64,000 nucleotides of DNA from Scenedesmus sp. ARA3 (lineage: Eukaryota; Chlorophyta; Chlorophyceae; Sphaeropleales; Scenedesmaceae). This document shows positions 21,532 through 35,100 of this stretch, piece after piece. Every line of letters starts with the position of its first letter. Positions within the stretch are counted from its first letter, which is position 1. The stretch covers positions 96,407 to 160,406 of the forward strand of contig RWJK01001976.1 of the NCBI GenBank assembly GCA_004335835.1. Direction: 5' to 3'. The position numbers were made by a program, and so were the translations under genes. A model generated the notes under the pieces. The model had not been told where the DNA came from. It did no database searches and saw only the letters and a list, made by a program, of their open reading frames with translations.

Positions 21532-24500
21532 GTCCTTATCCGTGATGTGCAACTAAGAAACCAAAATTGAACACGGAGCTGACAAGCGAGGCGAGTAGAG
21601 TTGACGGGCGCGTGCCAGCAATTTTCTGGCTGGTGACAGTGCGCGGGCGTTTTGAAACTGCAAGCTTGCTTGTTTTCTTTTTTTCAGAATACAGTGGTTG
21701 TTGACATTGCATCAGCAGTAGGGCGCCTAGCGTTTTCTAGTGGTGAGATAGCGGGGCTGAGCTGTCAGCAACCCATATGACAGTACCATGACAACAGTGC
21801 GGATGCAGTAACGGGGCCAACAGGCCAGATGCACCCAGCAATGCTGAGCGTACTGTTTGGCAAGCCTGCCAGTCGCCAGGCTACTGCTGCAGCAGCTGCC
21901 ACCTGCAAGCCTCACAACCGCACAGCAGCTGTGAGAGCCCACTCACTTCCGATGCTGTATCAACAGATGGCTGTACCGGCATGCTTTATGCAGTGGCAGC
22001 AATGTCAAATAGACCAAAGCAACTTGCTTGCTGGCTTGGAAAGCCAGAGCAGCAGCAAACTCCCAACTCCACAGCAAGTCCCTTTTGTCCCCACCCTTCC
22101 TCTTTCTGGATGAACTCGCCCACCTACAAGTACGCCTGCAGACCCAACGCATTAGAATGTTACATGGCACCCTTCCAAGGTTGAGCCACCAATGACAAGT
22201 TGAATGAGAGACGGGAGCGCAATGCAGTGCAGCAGCAACGGCAGAACCATCAGCATGTGCATTACCAAACCACCTGATGCTGTCCGGTACCGGACGCCCC
22301 ATTTTACCAAGGCTTCGTGTTCACTTAGTTTGCAATGCACAGTGCTTGCAAGTGTAGGCAGTGGGGCCCAGAATCAACAGCTGCACATGTGTGCAGCAAA
22401 GCAAACAGCGCGCCATCTCACAGTAGCTGATGCTACACAAGTGTGACGGCACAACGCGCCAGTAAATGCAAAAGCAAGGCAAATACAAGAAGAGCGCATT
22501 CGCATGGAATCCCAGGCGCTGGTGGATCCAAGAATGCCAACTACCCTGCAGGGGAGGTATGACCCGCCGACGCAAATGCGACAGCTTCAGCCCATGGGCC
22601 CAAATGCGGCGGCAGCATTGCCCATGCCATACATAGTAGAATGGTGCACAAGCTCCCGCCTTGTGCAGTCTGTACACGTTCCGTATTGACTGCATATACG
22701 TGTACGGGAGTACATCTGCGTGGCGGCACCACATAGTGCGCACACGGTCTGACGAAGAGCTGGACATACAAGCAAAGCATAACTTCCAGCATAGCCACAA
22801 GCAGAACCCCGATGAAGTTCAAAGGAAAGAATAAGCAAAGTAGCGCTCAAATTTGGTACTAGGAGGAGGCATGCCACTGACAAAAATGAAAGCTTCCAGA
22901 CACCCACTTATTCAAGTTGTCGTCAGCATTGAAAAGCAGCCTAGCATCACACAGGAAGCTCTAGCCGGTCCAGCCATGCTGGTGCTGAAATAGCAGTGCG
23001 ACAGCCACTTGAGGCATGAAAGCCCAAAGTGCATACAATAACAAGGACCTGATAATTCGGATGACCAGGCAACTGCCAGCTCGACGTTTACTGCTGAAAG
23101 CAGCCCTGTCACATTCTGCAGGAGAAACCAGGATGCGCACACCATGCCATAGTACCCATCCAACAAATCATGCAACAAGTGATCAATCACCTGGCACACA
23201 CACCACAAACCAGGAAACATAGGCGACAATTTCACCAGACTCTTGCAGGACAGCCAGAAGCCAATTATTTGAATTCAGGTGTCATTGCCGCATGGCGACG
23301 CTGCACGTGGCAAGCCAGTGCATGTGTATACACGTGCAAATACAGGCCTACTGCAGAAACAGGTCAACATAAACGGCCTCAAGACAGATGCCCAAGTGCA
23401 AGCACAATGATACCTGTCATACTCTGCGGTGACCACTCGTAGCACACATTTCTGAACTGCACCTGCGGCTAGTGCTGCAAGCTGCATGCTCACACTCAGC
23501 AATGCAGCGGGTGCTGCTGCAGCAACAACTGACCCACAAAGCACACAAAAGGTTAAAGCTCTGCAGAAACCCAAAAAAGGGCAGCATGCTTCCAATTCAA
23601 GAGCAGCCCAGGCCTAACCTAGGCCTGCCTGACTGGTCGCAACACGTGCAACCTTTACATATTTGATTTGACCTGGCATGGCACTTGTCTGCTGCAAACC
23701 TACGGGCTGGCGGCCACATCACGCATCATGCGGGTTGTTTTGCAGCACCCGCATCGTAGCAATGACAGATCAGCGGGCCTAGCTGCTGCCTGTATGTGGA
23801 TGCTTTGAAGAGCACAGCTAGCAAAGGGAGAAATGGAAAGCTTCTAGCTTAATTGCACACCATCTCTGGAAAACAAACATGCGTACATCAAAGCACAGGG
23901 CACAGTCAGCAGTACAAGCAGAGAAACACAGTGTCGACATACAAAAGCATCATGCCATGCCATGGCCATCAGTGATGGCTAGGCTGAGTTGTAGCTGCAG
24001 CTGAGGCTGTACCGTCAAAAGCAAGTGCTGACCTGAAAACAACTGCGCTACCATGCATGCTGCAGACAACACACAAGCTACACTAAACAAACAATGAGGC
24101 ATCAAGTCCTGCACTAGCCTGAGCTATAAGTCTGAGCTACACAAATGAGCTGCACAGGTCAACGAGCCTGCTGCGGGAGGACACTTTCCCAGCTGGTGGG
24201 GTGCCACGGGTTTGTGCCAGTGCGTGGCACTGCCTCTGCCTGCGCTACCCGGCACTGCGCTACCACTGCAGCCATGTCATTTAATCTTCAACCTCATGCT
24301 GCAAAACCATTTCACACAGCTACACATCCATTCCCGGGCAGATACAGAGATCTGGTATCCAGCAAAACGATGCTCAAACCGCAGCGGGAGAGCGCTGGGC
24401 GGCTGTGAAAAACCCTGCACAGCTTGCACGTTTGCAACGCTACACAAACCTCAATCTGCGCCGTTGCATCGGCGCTAATCACCACCAGTCAGCAAGCACT

Positions 24501-26406
24501 TCACGCAGTCGGCCACTTCAGCAGTGTTGAGTGCCAGGTCATCAGCTGCCCTGCCACCAAACTTCAACGCACTGCCTCCTGGACAGCTGAAAAAACCCAT
24601 GAGTGTTGCCTGCAGGCCCTTGCAGCGCCACACACATAGAGCTGCCATCTACAGCAATGCAGCAATGATGTAACATGCGGTGCTTCTGTGAGTGCCGCTG
24701 CTGCTGCCGCTGCATGCTCTCCAAAACACCAGCACTGCATGCTTGCTTACAGACCATGTGCGTCCAGCGAATCAGAGTCATTGTGTGGCGATGCATGCAG
24801 CGCCACCTGCTGACGAGGAAGCAGCTCATATGCAGCTCACCATCAAGGTAGCTGCACAAAAGATGACACAACATGTGACTCCATGGTCATGCAGCATACG
24901 ATACATCACACCCTGCTACAGCAGCCCTTGCAGCACTCAAGGGCTTGCATTGTCACAGCACCCTCAAAGTAGTTCACGAGGTTGTGTGTGGCCATGGCAC
25001 CCAAGCGTACGCCTCAGCCATCCAGAAAGCACCACCAACCGCCAAGCCAGCCCACCCGCGCGTCACGGAATAACACCACAAGCACTTGCTGTTGCCTGCT
25101 CAACGGACAGATAGACCAGGTGTTTCTGGCAGGATGGTTCATCCCATGCCTTGCCACATTCACTGCAGCGCGACATGCCCCTGCTACCCTGATGCATAGT
25201 AGAGCAGCACACAGGCTGCTGCAAGAACGATTGCACGGCAGGGATGGTGGGCAACACGTGCGTGTACGTTTCAGCATAAAGTGACGTCACCCCGCCCACA
25301 GAGTCCTCCCAAAAGCAAAAAAAAAAACCCACAGCACATCCATGATGCAGCCTGTCACGGCTCTGCTTGTATCCTGGTTTGAAAGCAGAAGAACACGTCA
25401 AATGCAGGGGAAGCACCTACAGGCATGCATGTGACGACACAGTGCTCGTGAAAGGGCACAGCGCTGCAAGCATGCAGACAAGTGCTGACATCAGAGACCG
25501 CATGCTGTAGATCAAACCCGGCATACTACATTGCACCACTGGGGATGTGCCAACGCAGGTGACACGAATGCACTTGCCCTTTGAGCACTGTCTGCCGCCT
25601 CTTGCCACACTGTGGCATCCAGTGCCAAACTCAATGCTTAGACGCATCCTTCCACAAAGTCAAACCAAAAGGCAATACCAAAGCACACACAAGATGCTCT
25701 GCCGACCGACTGCTGCGCAGCACCAAGTGCACTGCGCGTGTGCAACAGCTGCTGCAACGCAGCAGCAGTATTCTGCAACATTAGGGTTCCTGTAAGGCGG
25801 ACGCTACAAGACCAAGCCCCCATTTTAAACCGCTGCAATAACCTGCAAAACTTCACAACCCACAGCCCCTGCCGCCTTCAACCCCTCCTCATTCCCACCA
25901 ACACAAGTTTCACTAGCAAGCAAGTGCGTGAACGAAAGTGCCACTGCACAGTGTGCAAGCAAAGCTCTTTCACACATGCAACACCACCCGGCGTTTGCGG
26001 GCAAGCCACATGCATGCCAGCCACCTGCCAGGCACAAGTGTGCTACTGCCAACCTGCACAGTGTACTCCTGAGTTGCCATTGCCCCCTGCTGCCAATGCA
26101 ACGGCAACTCAAACACACGAAGCAAGCATAAAAAAGCTAAGCCGGCCAAGCACGCAAAACACACCACATGCTGACACCGCATGCCTCGTCTGTCTAACTG
26201 CCTGCCTCAGGCACGGCATAACCCCCTACTGCTGAATCAGACAACATGCCACATACCCTCGGGCCACAAAAGGGACCAACTCGGCCAAACATACACAAAC
26301 AACACACCCCTCCGACAACACTACGCCATGCCGCAGCACCAGCATGCTGCCATCCCCTTCCCGTGCTAACCTTTCACACCAAAACAGCATGCAAACACAG
26401 CACGCA
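21532..26406. other. 4.9-kb gene-poor interval
   Basis: Lies between the PP2C 5' end and the giant gene 3' end, both on the minus strand. The longest frames are below 170 codons, have no domain, and lack phase-matched splice neighbours. Long triplet runs, common elsewhere, are nearly absent, and much of 24.0-26.4 kb is AC-rich. It probably holds a long 3' UTR plus the PP2C promoter near 21.6-21.8 kb. A lncRNA or very diverged gene cannot be excluded. Confidence 0.5.
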
Positions 26407-29120
26407 TTACTCCACCAGCAGTCCTTCCATGCTCATCGCAATCTCAGGCGCGTCACACGCTGGCACCAGCATCACACTCGGCGCGGGCCGCGCAGGCGCA
26501 CGCGGCGGCTCAAAGCGCAAGCTGCCCTGCCGCTGCAGCTGCTGCAGCACAGGCCCGACATGCCCCACAGGGCTGCCGCCAGCACTCGGTGTGCCTGGCA
26601 AGCCTTCAGCATAAGGTGTGCTTTGCAGAGAAGCGATGCTGCTCACTGTGCCGGCGTAGTTTGCGGCGCCGGTGATGCTGCTGCTGTGTGTGCTGGAGCC
26701 TGGGGACGACCATGCAGAGGCATGGCTTGAGCTATGCATGATCTGGCCAGGCGGTGTGTGCTGCGGGCTGCTGACGTTTGGACTTCCGACAGGCGTGTGC
26801 ACTTCCTCGAAGTCATCACTAGCCACGTGGCCGCTGCCGAAGCTGCGGCTAGTGACAAGCGCCCGCAGCAGCTGCTGCTGCTGCTGCTGCTGCTGCTGTG
26901 CTGCGGGCGAGGGTGCATACACGCCAGCTCCGACAGGCAGTCGCGCAACAGGCGAAGCTGATGCGATGCCACCACGGCTAGTAATCACTGATCCAAAGCG
27001 CTGCTGGGTCAGTAGCGCAGGTATGCCAGCTACCCCACTGACACCGCTGCTGCTGGCCCCAATACAGCTGGCAAGCCCTGATCGGCTCATCCCCATGCCT
27101 TCTGGTGCTGCAAACAGCGCACCAGAGATGCTCTTGCCTGCACGGGTGACCATTGTGTCATCCTCATCATCTGACACTTCGAAATCATACCCGCCAACCA
27201 GCAAGCTGCCTGCTGCTGGCCCAACAGGCGAGAACCTCTGCACAGGCTGCGCTGCTGCTGCTGCTGCTGCTGCATTGGGCAGCGCTGCTGCACCTGTGGC
27301 GCCTGGAACACCTGCAGGCGCGAGCGCTGCCGCCCTGAACGCCGGGCTCATGCCTGCAAAGCCTCCTGTTGCTGGTGCTGCTGTGCCTGATTCCACACGC
27401 ATTTCAAAGCTGGGCCTGCGAATGGGTGTGAAGTAGCCGCCTGCTGCACGCCCAGCACGAGGAGCAGCGCTTGAACCTGTCTTGCGCTGCGCAGCGGATG
27501 GAGTTGCTGCTGCGCTGCCCACTCCCCACATCTCGCCGCTGTCGCTGTCACTGTCGCTGCTGCTGCAGAAGGCCCTGCTGCTGTTCCTCGCCGCACTAAA
27601 GCCGGCGCCAGCAGCTGACGCGCCAGGATCGCCCGTCAGCAGATCAAGCACCCCTGACACGGTATCCCTATTGCCGCCGCCAGTCACAATGTTGCTGGCC
27701 CAGCTGTTGAACAAGCTGCCTGAAGCAGTGCCTTGTTGCGGCCGCCGGCTGGGTGTCTGCAGCGCACGTGGGTATGGAGAGAGCCCAGATGCTGGGCCGA
27801 ATTCTGAGCCTGATGCTGGGCCGAGGCCTGAGGCTGTGTTGTGCTGCAGCCTGCCACGCTGCGGGGTCATCAGCAGGTGCTGCTGCTGCGAGCTGCTGCT
27901 GCCAGCCATGCTGCTGCTAGCAGCAGCAGCAGCAGCAAGGGCAGGGCTGCCCAAGCTGCTGCTGCCATCTAGTGGCCTGCCGATTGCGCCGCTGCTGCTG
28001 CTGCTACCCCAGGGTGCGCCTGCTGCTGCTGCACCTGCTGCTGCAGCAGGGGCTGCTGCCATCTGCATGTCACCTCCAAACGCTGCTGCAGCATTTGGCA
28101 GCGCTGCCGCGCCCGCACCCGGCCTGACCGGCGAGAACAGCAGCAGCTTGCGCTGCGCATGCTTGCTTGCCTGCTGCGCGCTGCCAGCCGGCCCAGCCTG
28201 CTGCTGTGTGTTTCCACGCGGAGTCACACTCAGCCCTGCTGCTCCTGCTCCTGCTGCTGCTGCTGCTGAGCGGGGCGTGGGCGGCACCTTGCCAGGCGTT
28301 ATAACGCTACCACCAGGCGTTGTAACAGGTGCCTGAGGTGGCAGGCCTGCATAGCTGTTATAGCCTGACTGGTGGATCTGACTGCTGCTGTTGCCAGCTA
28401 GCTGGGCACCGTAGGAGTAACCCGTGCTAGTTACACCTCCAGGAGTGTAACCACCAGTGACGTGGCCGGAAGTGTAACCTGTACCGCTGGAGTACGGGCG
28501 GTACGGTGTGTTGTGCTTGCTGCTGCTGCTGGGGGTGCGCAGCTTGCGGCCGGAGCTGCTGTGTGCTGCTGGCGTGCGCAGGGTTCCTGAGGCTGATGCG
28601 TAGTGCCGGCTAGGGGTGGGTGGCAGGTTGCTTGCGCTGCTGGTTGAGATGGCAAACCATGTGGTGGTACTCACTGAGGTGCTGATGTTGTTGCCGCGGG
28701 TGCTGTACAGGTTGTGGTTTGAGGACACCTCAGCGCCTGCATGCAGAGGCAGGAGTGGCAGGTGTAGAAAAGCGGGCGGCAGCAGTGAGTGTGAGCATGA
28801 CAACAGTGAGCGCAGCAGTGCGGGGCATGCGACGAGGCCTGTGCGTGCTCTGCGAATGCGCTGCCCAGCCACTGCCACCGGGATGCTGGCGAACCAGACA
28901 CACACACAGACATGTTTACAGGCGCAGCAACCCGTCTGTGCTATTGCTGAGTGCCACTGCTGCTGCCGCCGATCTACAAAGTGTTGCTCAAGGTTGCTGC
29001 CAAGCGCTGCCACTGCGTGGTGCCGATCATGACAGACAGTGCCTCACCTGGCTCAAAGTTATCCATGCCCGAGGTGTCAAACACATGCCACCTGCCACCA
29101 CCTGACTCAGCATCGGGAGA

Positions 29121-29151
<31 letters not shown>

Positions 29152-32100
29152 ACACCCTGCTGCTGGCCGGCAGCAGAGCCACCTTGCCCTGCACTTGCAG
29201 GCGCAAAGTGCACCACCTTGCTGCCGCTACTAATCGCTGCCATGCCTGCTGTGCCTGCAGTCTTCAGGCCACCGCGTGCAGCAGCTGCTGCCGCGATGCT
29301 GCTGCTGCTGCCGCCAGTCCCTGCCGCCTGGTCAGCTGCACCAGCACTAGCAGTAGCAGCAGCCAGCGAGTCTGCAGCTGCTGCTGTTCCAGTTGCGCTG
29401 ACTGGGCCTTTCTCAAGCCCTGCTGGCATCGCCCACTGCTGCTGCTGCTGCTGCTGCTCAGCATCCTGATCTGAGGGTGCACTTGAGGCGTAACTAGAGC
29501 CACTGAACAAGCCAGCAGCAGTGACAAACTCCCCGCTGTCATTGTCATTGCCCAGCAGGTCAGCACCCGGCTCCACACACACAACAGCTGTGCCAGCTGT
29601 GCCACAAATGCCCCTGCTGCTGCTGCTGCCGCACAGCGGCAGCAGCGTGTCAAGCTGCTCATCAAACCCAGCAGCTGCTGGGCCACCCTCTCCTGCAAGC
29701 TGCTGCTGCTGCTGCTCAGTCAAAGCTGATGCTGCAATGCCCTGCTGTAGCTGCAGCGCCTGCAGCCGCTCTGCCAAGCCGCCACATACGCCAGCAGCTG
29801 CCATCCTAGGACCTGCAGCAATGGGACTCGCCTCCACAGACGCTGCTTCTGATGCCATGCCAATTGTACTGCCGCTCTCAATTACAGTGGGCAGCGTGTG
29901 AAGCTGCAGGTGTGGCAGCGTGCGGCGTGCAGGGCTGGCCATGAGATTTGGCATTGATTGTACCATGGGGCAGCGGGGAGGGATGCTGCTGTAGGCCGTG
30001 TGGGCGAGCTGCAGCTGCTGCTGGTGCTGCTGCCGCTGGATGGCAGCAGCAGATAGGCCTGGTGACGTCGGCACGAAAGGAGCTGCAAATGCAGGTGCTG
30101 CTGGTGCTGCCGCGGCTGGCAAGAAAGGGATATGCTCAGCAGCGGCAGCAACAGCTGCCCCACGCTCGCCTGCATCTGCAGCTGCTGGTGATGCTGATGC
30201 TGCACGTACTGGCTTGTGTGACAGCCCAACAGCAGCAGCAGCAGCGGTGCGTGCTGCAGCTGGCAGTGGCGCTGCACCTGCGCTTGCAGGCGAGGGAGGC
30301 CCTCGGTGCCGCACAGGTGACATCTCCAGAGCCCCCAGTGTGCGGTGGCTCTGCAGCCTCCGCCGGCCTGCTTCTGGCGCTCCGGTGCTGCTGTTGCCAC
30401 AAGGCTGCTGCTGCTCCTGCGCTGCGCCATCATCACTGCTGCTGGCGATAGAGCTGTGGGCGCTGTCTGTGAGAGGCCTGTGCCCTGCGCCGCCACTTGC
30501 ATTGGAGCCCAAAAACGAGCTTCCAAAGCCACCCGCGCTGCTGTTCACTAAGCTACCGGCCCTCCCTAGGGAGCCACTCACTGGCAAGCTGATGCTACTG
30601 CCAAAGCCGCCACCTGTGTTGGGGCTGGGGCTGCGGGACGGGCTGGCGCCACCGCTGCTGCTGCTGCTGCCTGCATTCGCGCCAACGCTGAGCGGCGCGA
30701 ATGTCACAGCAGCACGCCGGGAGGTTGGCGCGCCTTCATGTGCTGCTGCTGCTGCTGCGGAACCCAGCGGGTGGCCATAAGACCTGCCTGGGCCGCCATC
30801 TGCTGATGGCAGTGCGCCGTCGAAGCCCCTGCGCGACATGCTGTCACTGCTGCTGCTGCCGCTGCCATTGTGAGTCTTGCCAGGTGGCCAAGGGTCCTCC
30901 ACGCTTGCTGCACGCCTCGTCCTTTGGCTGTACTGCTGCGCAGCCTCCTCAAATGCTGCATCGCCACCATCCACAACAGCCGGAGAAGCACTGCCGCTGC
31001 CGCTGCTGCTGCTCCCCCACTGCTCACCCCTGGTGGGAGATGCAGGCGCACTCCTGCTCTTCACCCTGCCAGGAACCTCGCTGCGTGGCTGCCGCGGCAC
31101 ATCTTGCGCAGCAGCAGCAGCAGCATTTCCAGCTGGTGCTGCTGCAGGGCCGGGGCCTGATGCTGCTGCCATATGTGACAGCAGCTCCTGAGCCGCCTGC
31201 CGCAGCCCGCGGCCTGCCAGCAGCAGCAGCAGCTCACTAGCCAGCAGCTGCTTTGTCTCCTGCAGCTGTGCATTGCTGCTGCTGCTGCCGCTGGCACCTG
31301 CTGCTGCTACAATTGGCGCTGCTGTGGCTGGCCTGTCCTGCAGGGCAGCTGCCATAGATGGGATGCTGCTGATGCAGCTGTCTGTGTCTGTGGCCTGCAC
31401 TGCATACAGCCAGTCCCACAGCATAGGCTGCCAGTGCTGCAAATGCAGGTAGGCATACACTGCCTGCAGGCTGCTGCTGCTGCTGCTGCCACCACTGCTC
31501 GCTGTTCCATCGTCATTCTGTGTCGTTATAACACCCAAAGGTTCATTTGAGTGGCCTGGCGTAGCCGGCGCTGCTGCTGCTGCCGCATCACCGCTGCCAA
31601 GCCGGCTTGCATCTGCTGTAAAGCCTGAACCCTGCTGCAGCTGCTGCAGCAGCTCGCCAGCCATGGCATCAAACAGCGCCATGAGCTGCTGGTGTGCAGC
31701 AGCACTGCCCACCACCAGCAGCGGCAGGCAGGCCCACAGCGTGGCAGCGCGGGGCAGCGGCGCAAAGCCGGGCTTGGTTGGTGACGCTGCTGCTGCTGCT
31801 GCTGGTGGCTCTGGTGCTGCCAGGATGTACATGACAGCAGGGCCGGCATGCAGCTGGCGGGGAGGGAGGTGCAGTCTGCGAGGAAACCAAACGAACATGA
31901 CGGCAGCCAGGACGCGGGTGAGCTGAAACGACACACGTCAGGATGGCGCGCACTTGGGATTGGCAGACAAACAAGCCGGCAGACAAACAAGCCGGCTACC
32001 AGGAAACTAATGAAGCAGCAGCTCCCAAATGTTGCACATAACGCTTGCAAAGGGTCGGTGGGCTGCGCACTTGCAGCCACATGCTTGCAGGAACAGTGCT

Positions 32101-35100
32101 GCCGTCCATCCAAAACACGCCCAAGAGGCTTGCTACCGGTTGTTATCGTTCAACAGGCATGTGCTGGAATTCCACCATGGCGCCACACCCACCTGGCAGT
32201 CAGCCCTGCACCTGGTCCCTGCTGCTGCTGCTGCTCAGGCTGCAGCAGCACCACTTGGTCAGCTGCCACTGCTGCACCCTGCACCAGCAGCACACGCACT
32301 GCAGGGCCCGCAGCAGCTGGTAGGCCACACACTATCACCTGCAGTGCAGCCTCACTGCTGCTGCTGCTGCTGCTGCTGCCGAACCCTGCTGCTGCGCCTT
32401 CTCCTGCTGCTGCCAGGCTCAGGCAAGCTGGTTGCAGCCAGCAGCCCATAGATGCAAACGACTGGCCATCTACTGCACTTGCATTACTGAATCCTTCTGT
32501 ATCATCAGCAGCAGCGGCAGCAGCAGCACCTGCAACTCTCCAGGCACCATCTCCCTGCCGTGCCACCACAACTGGGCCCTGGCTGTTGACCTGCAGCGCC
32601 AGCTGCACACTGCTGCTGCTGCTGCCGCCCGCAGCACCTGACTGTTGCGGTGATTGTGAGCCTGTAATCTGTTGCGGGCTGTTGCTGCTGCTGAGCCCCA
32701 GCTGTGCCACCAGCTGCCTGATCGGCATGCTGAACGATGAGTCAGCAGCGCGTGGGGCTGCTACAGCCAGCAGCAGCTGGAAGCAGCCACGCACAGCAAC
32801 TGGCGGCAGCAGCAGCATGTCACCTTGCGGCGGGCTGCTGCTGCTGCTGCTGCCGTTGCAAACTTGAGTGCTGCGGGGTGGGGTCACAATGGAGCGTGCA
32901 GTACTTGTGGAGGCCGGGGAGCCAGATGTGCCAGCAAGCTGCTGCTGCTGCTGCTGCTGGTTGTGCTGGATGCGGTTGTTGTCTGTTGTGGTGTTGTGTG
33001 CCAGCTGGTGGGCCAGCAGTGAGGTGAGCAGCTGGCCCTCAACAGCCTGAGCCAGCGGCACCTGCAGGGAGGGGAGGAAGGAAGGCACAACACCAATGGC
33101 AAGCATGTACACTTTGCAGGGTTTGCATACCAAGGCGTGTATAAGTTTTTGATAAACATTTGATTGCCTGAGCCAGCGGCACCTGCAGGGAGGGGAGGAA
33201 GGAAGACACAACATCAATGCCAGGCACATGTACATGCCAAGCGTACTTTACGCTGTTTTCATGTTGAATGTACTCGACGACAGCAGGCAGCAGGACATGA
33301 CACACAACCAGCTGTATAAACACTGCAACTTATGGTGTGCAGCAGGCTCTGCGCAGATGAAGGGCGCAGCCTTTCCTGCAAACAGCACCATCCACAGCTG
33401 CTGCCAACCGCGTCAGCAAACAAATTTGTTGCCACACCACAAACCACACAATCGAGTAACAACAATCTCTTCCTGCTGTACCGCCTGTACCGCCACACAC
33501 CTTGAGAGCCAGCACGTGGTGTGTCACTGGGCTCCTGTACAGCACAGGGCTGCGGTACAGCCCCCTGCTGCCTGCCAGGTGCGCGGGCCCCACCGCAGCA
33601 CCAGACTGAGCAGCAGCAAGCACCTCAGAAAGCCCCACAGCACCAGCTGCAGGCTTAAACACTGGCCCAGGGCCTGGCCCTGCTGCTGGCGCTGAGCCAT
33701 GCTGCAGCTGCTGCAGCTGCTGTGAGTGCTGCATGAAGCTGAGGTCGAGTGCGAGGGGGCGCTGCTGCTGCTGCTGCTGCACGATCTCCTGCGCACGCTG
33801 CTGGGCGTGGTGGGCTGGCGCAGCAGCAGCAGCAGCAGCAGCAGCAGTGGGGACTGCTGCCATGCTGCTGTCCTGCCAGCTGGAGGGGTTGGCTGGGGCA
33901 TCTGGCCATGCTGCACGAGCTGGCTGAGGTTGGCTGGTGCACCGGGCCATGCTGCTGCTGCTGCTGCTGCTGCTGCCACGTGCAGCACTGCCGGCTGAGC
34001 CAACAGGAAGTGCAGCGCTGACAATAGGTGCTGCAGATAGGTGTGATGAAGCCATGGTAGCTGCTGGTGTAGCAGAGAATGGTGTGTGGGTGGCCTTTGC
34101 GCCTGCAGGTGCAGTCGCCAGCTGGTCCCTGCCGGAGCCAGGCAGGGCATCCCTGCTGCTGCTGGCAAACGCACTGCTGCTGCTGCTAGTGCGAGCTGTG
34201 ATGCCTTTGTTGCTAGCCGCTGCGCTCGCATGCACGCCCTTTTGCTTGGCGGACAGCAGCTCTGACATTGCAGGTGCTGCTGCTGCTGCGGCTGCAGCAG
34301 CAGTGTCAGCAGCAATGCCGACTCCAGCTGGCAATGCTGAAGGGGTGGGCTTTTCCTTAACTGCAGGATGGGCCATCAGGCCTGTAAGTTCCAGGTACTG
34401 CTTCGTGTCTTCCTCTGAGCTTCTGGGAGTGCACTGCAGCGGCAGCTGCTGCTGAGACAGTGAGCAGCAGTCAGATGAACATGACTCATCGCCGGCAGCG
34501 ACAGCAGACACATGGCTGTCGGTGCTGCTGCTGTTGCTGCTGGCAGCATCATCGTCGTCGTTGCTGCTGCCGCTCGCAGTGTTGCTGCGGCTGCTGGCTG
34601 TGTTCCAGGAGGCAGTGCTGGTCGCGCCATGGGTCTTGCCTGTACCACTGCAGGGGTGACCGCCTTTGGTTCCTACTGCTACTGTTGCTGGTGACTCACT
34701 GTCTATGTCTGTCCTGTTGACTGCTGCTGTGGCCAGATCTGCCACTCCGTGCCTGGTGCCAGGTGACAAGGGGACCCCTTCAGGCTGCTGCTTCTGCTGT
34801 TGCTGTTGTGCGTTTGCCTCTTGGCCATCGCTCTGCCTTGCATGCTGCTGCGCTGATGCTCCCGGCGGGTTGTCACTGTCAGCATGACATGCCTGGGCTG
34901 CTGTGTGCCTGCTGCTGCCCCCGAGGGCCCTAGGCAGCACTGCATCAAGCAGCATCAGCCCGAAGAGCATGGCAAAAGCGTGCTGCCACTGCTGTGTGAA
35001 GATGCTGAAGAGGGCGGCGACGACAGCAAAGGCGGATTGCTTGGCGGCCTGCAGCCTCATGTACCTGCATGGCCATCATGAAAGGATGGCAACCAAGTGT

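Noticed and set aside
27482..28336. 284-codon plus-strand ORF opposite the giant gene
   Set aside because: Antisense shadow of GC-rich low-complexity exons; poly-Leu/Ala composition mirrors the Ser/Gln/Ala coding strand.
31848..32867. 339-codon plus-strand ORF opposite giant-gene exons 5 and 6
   Set aside because: Crosses a well-supported intron of the minus-strand gene and has only repeat-derived composition.
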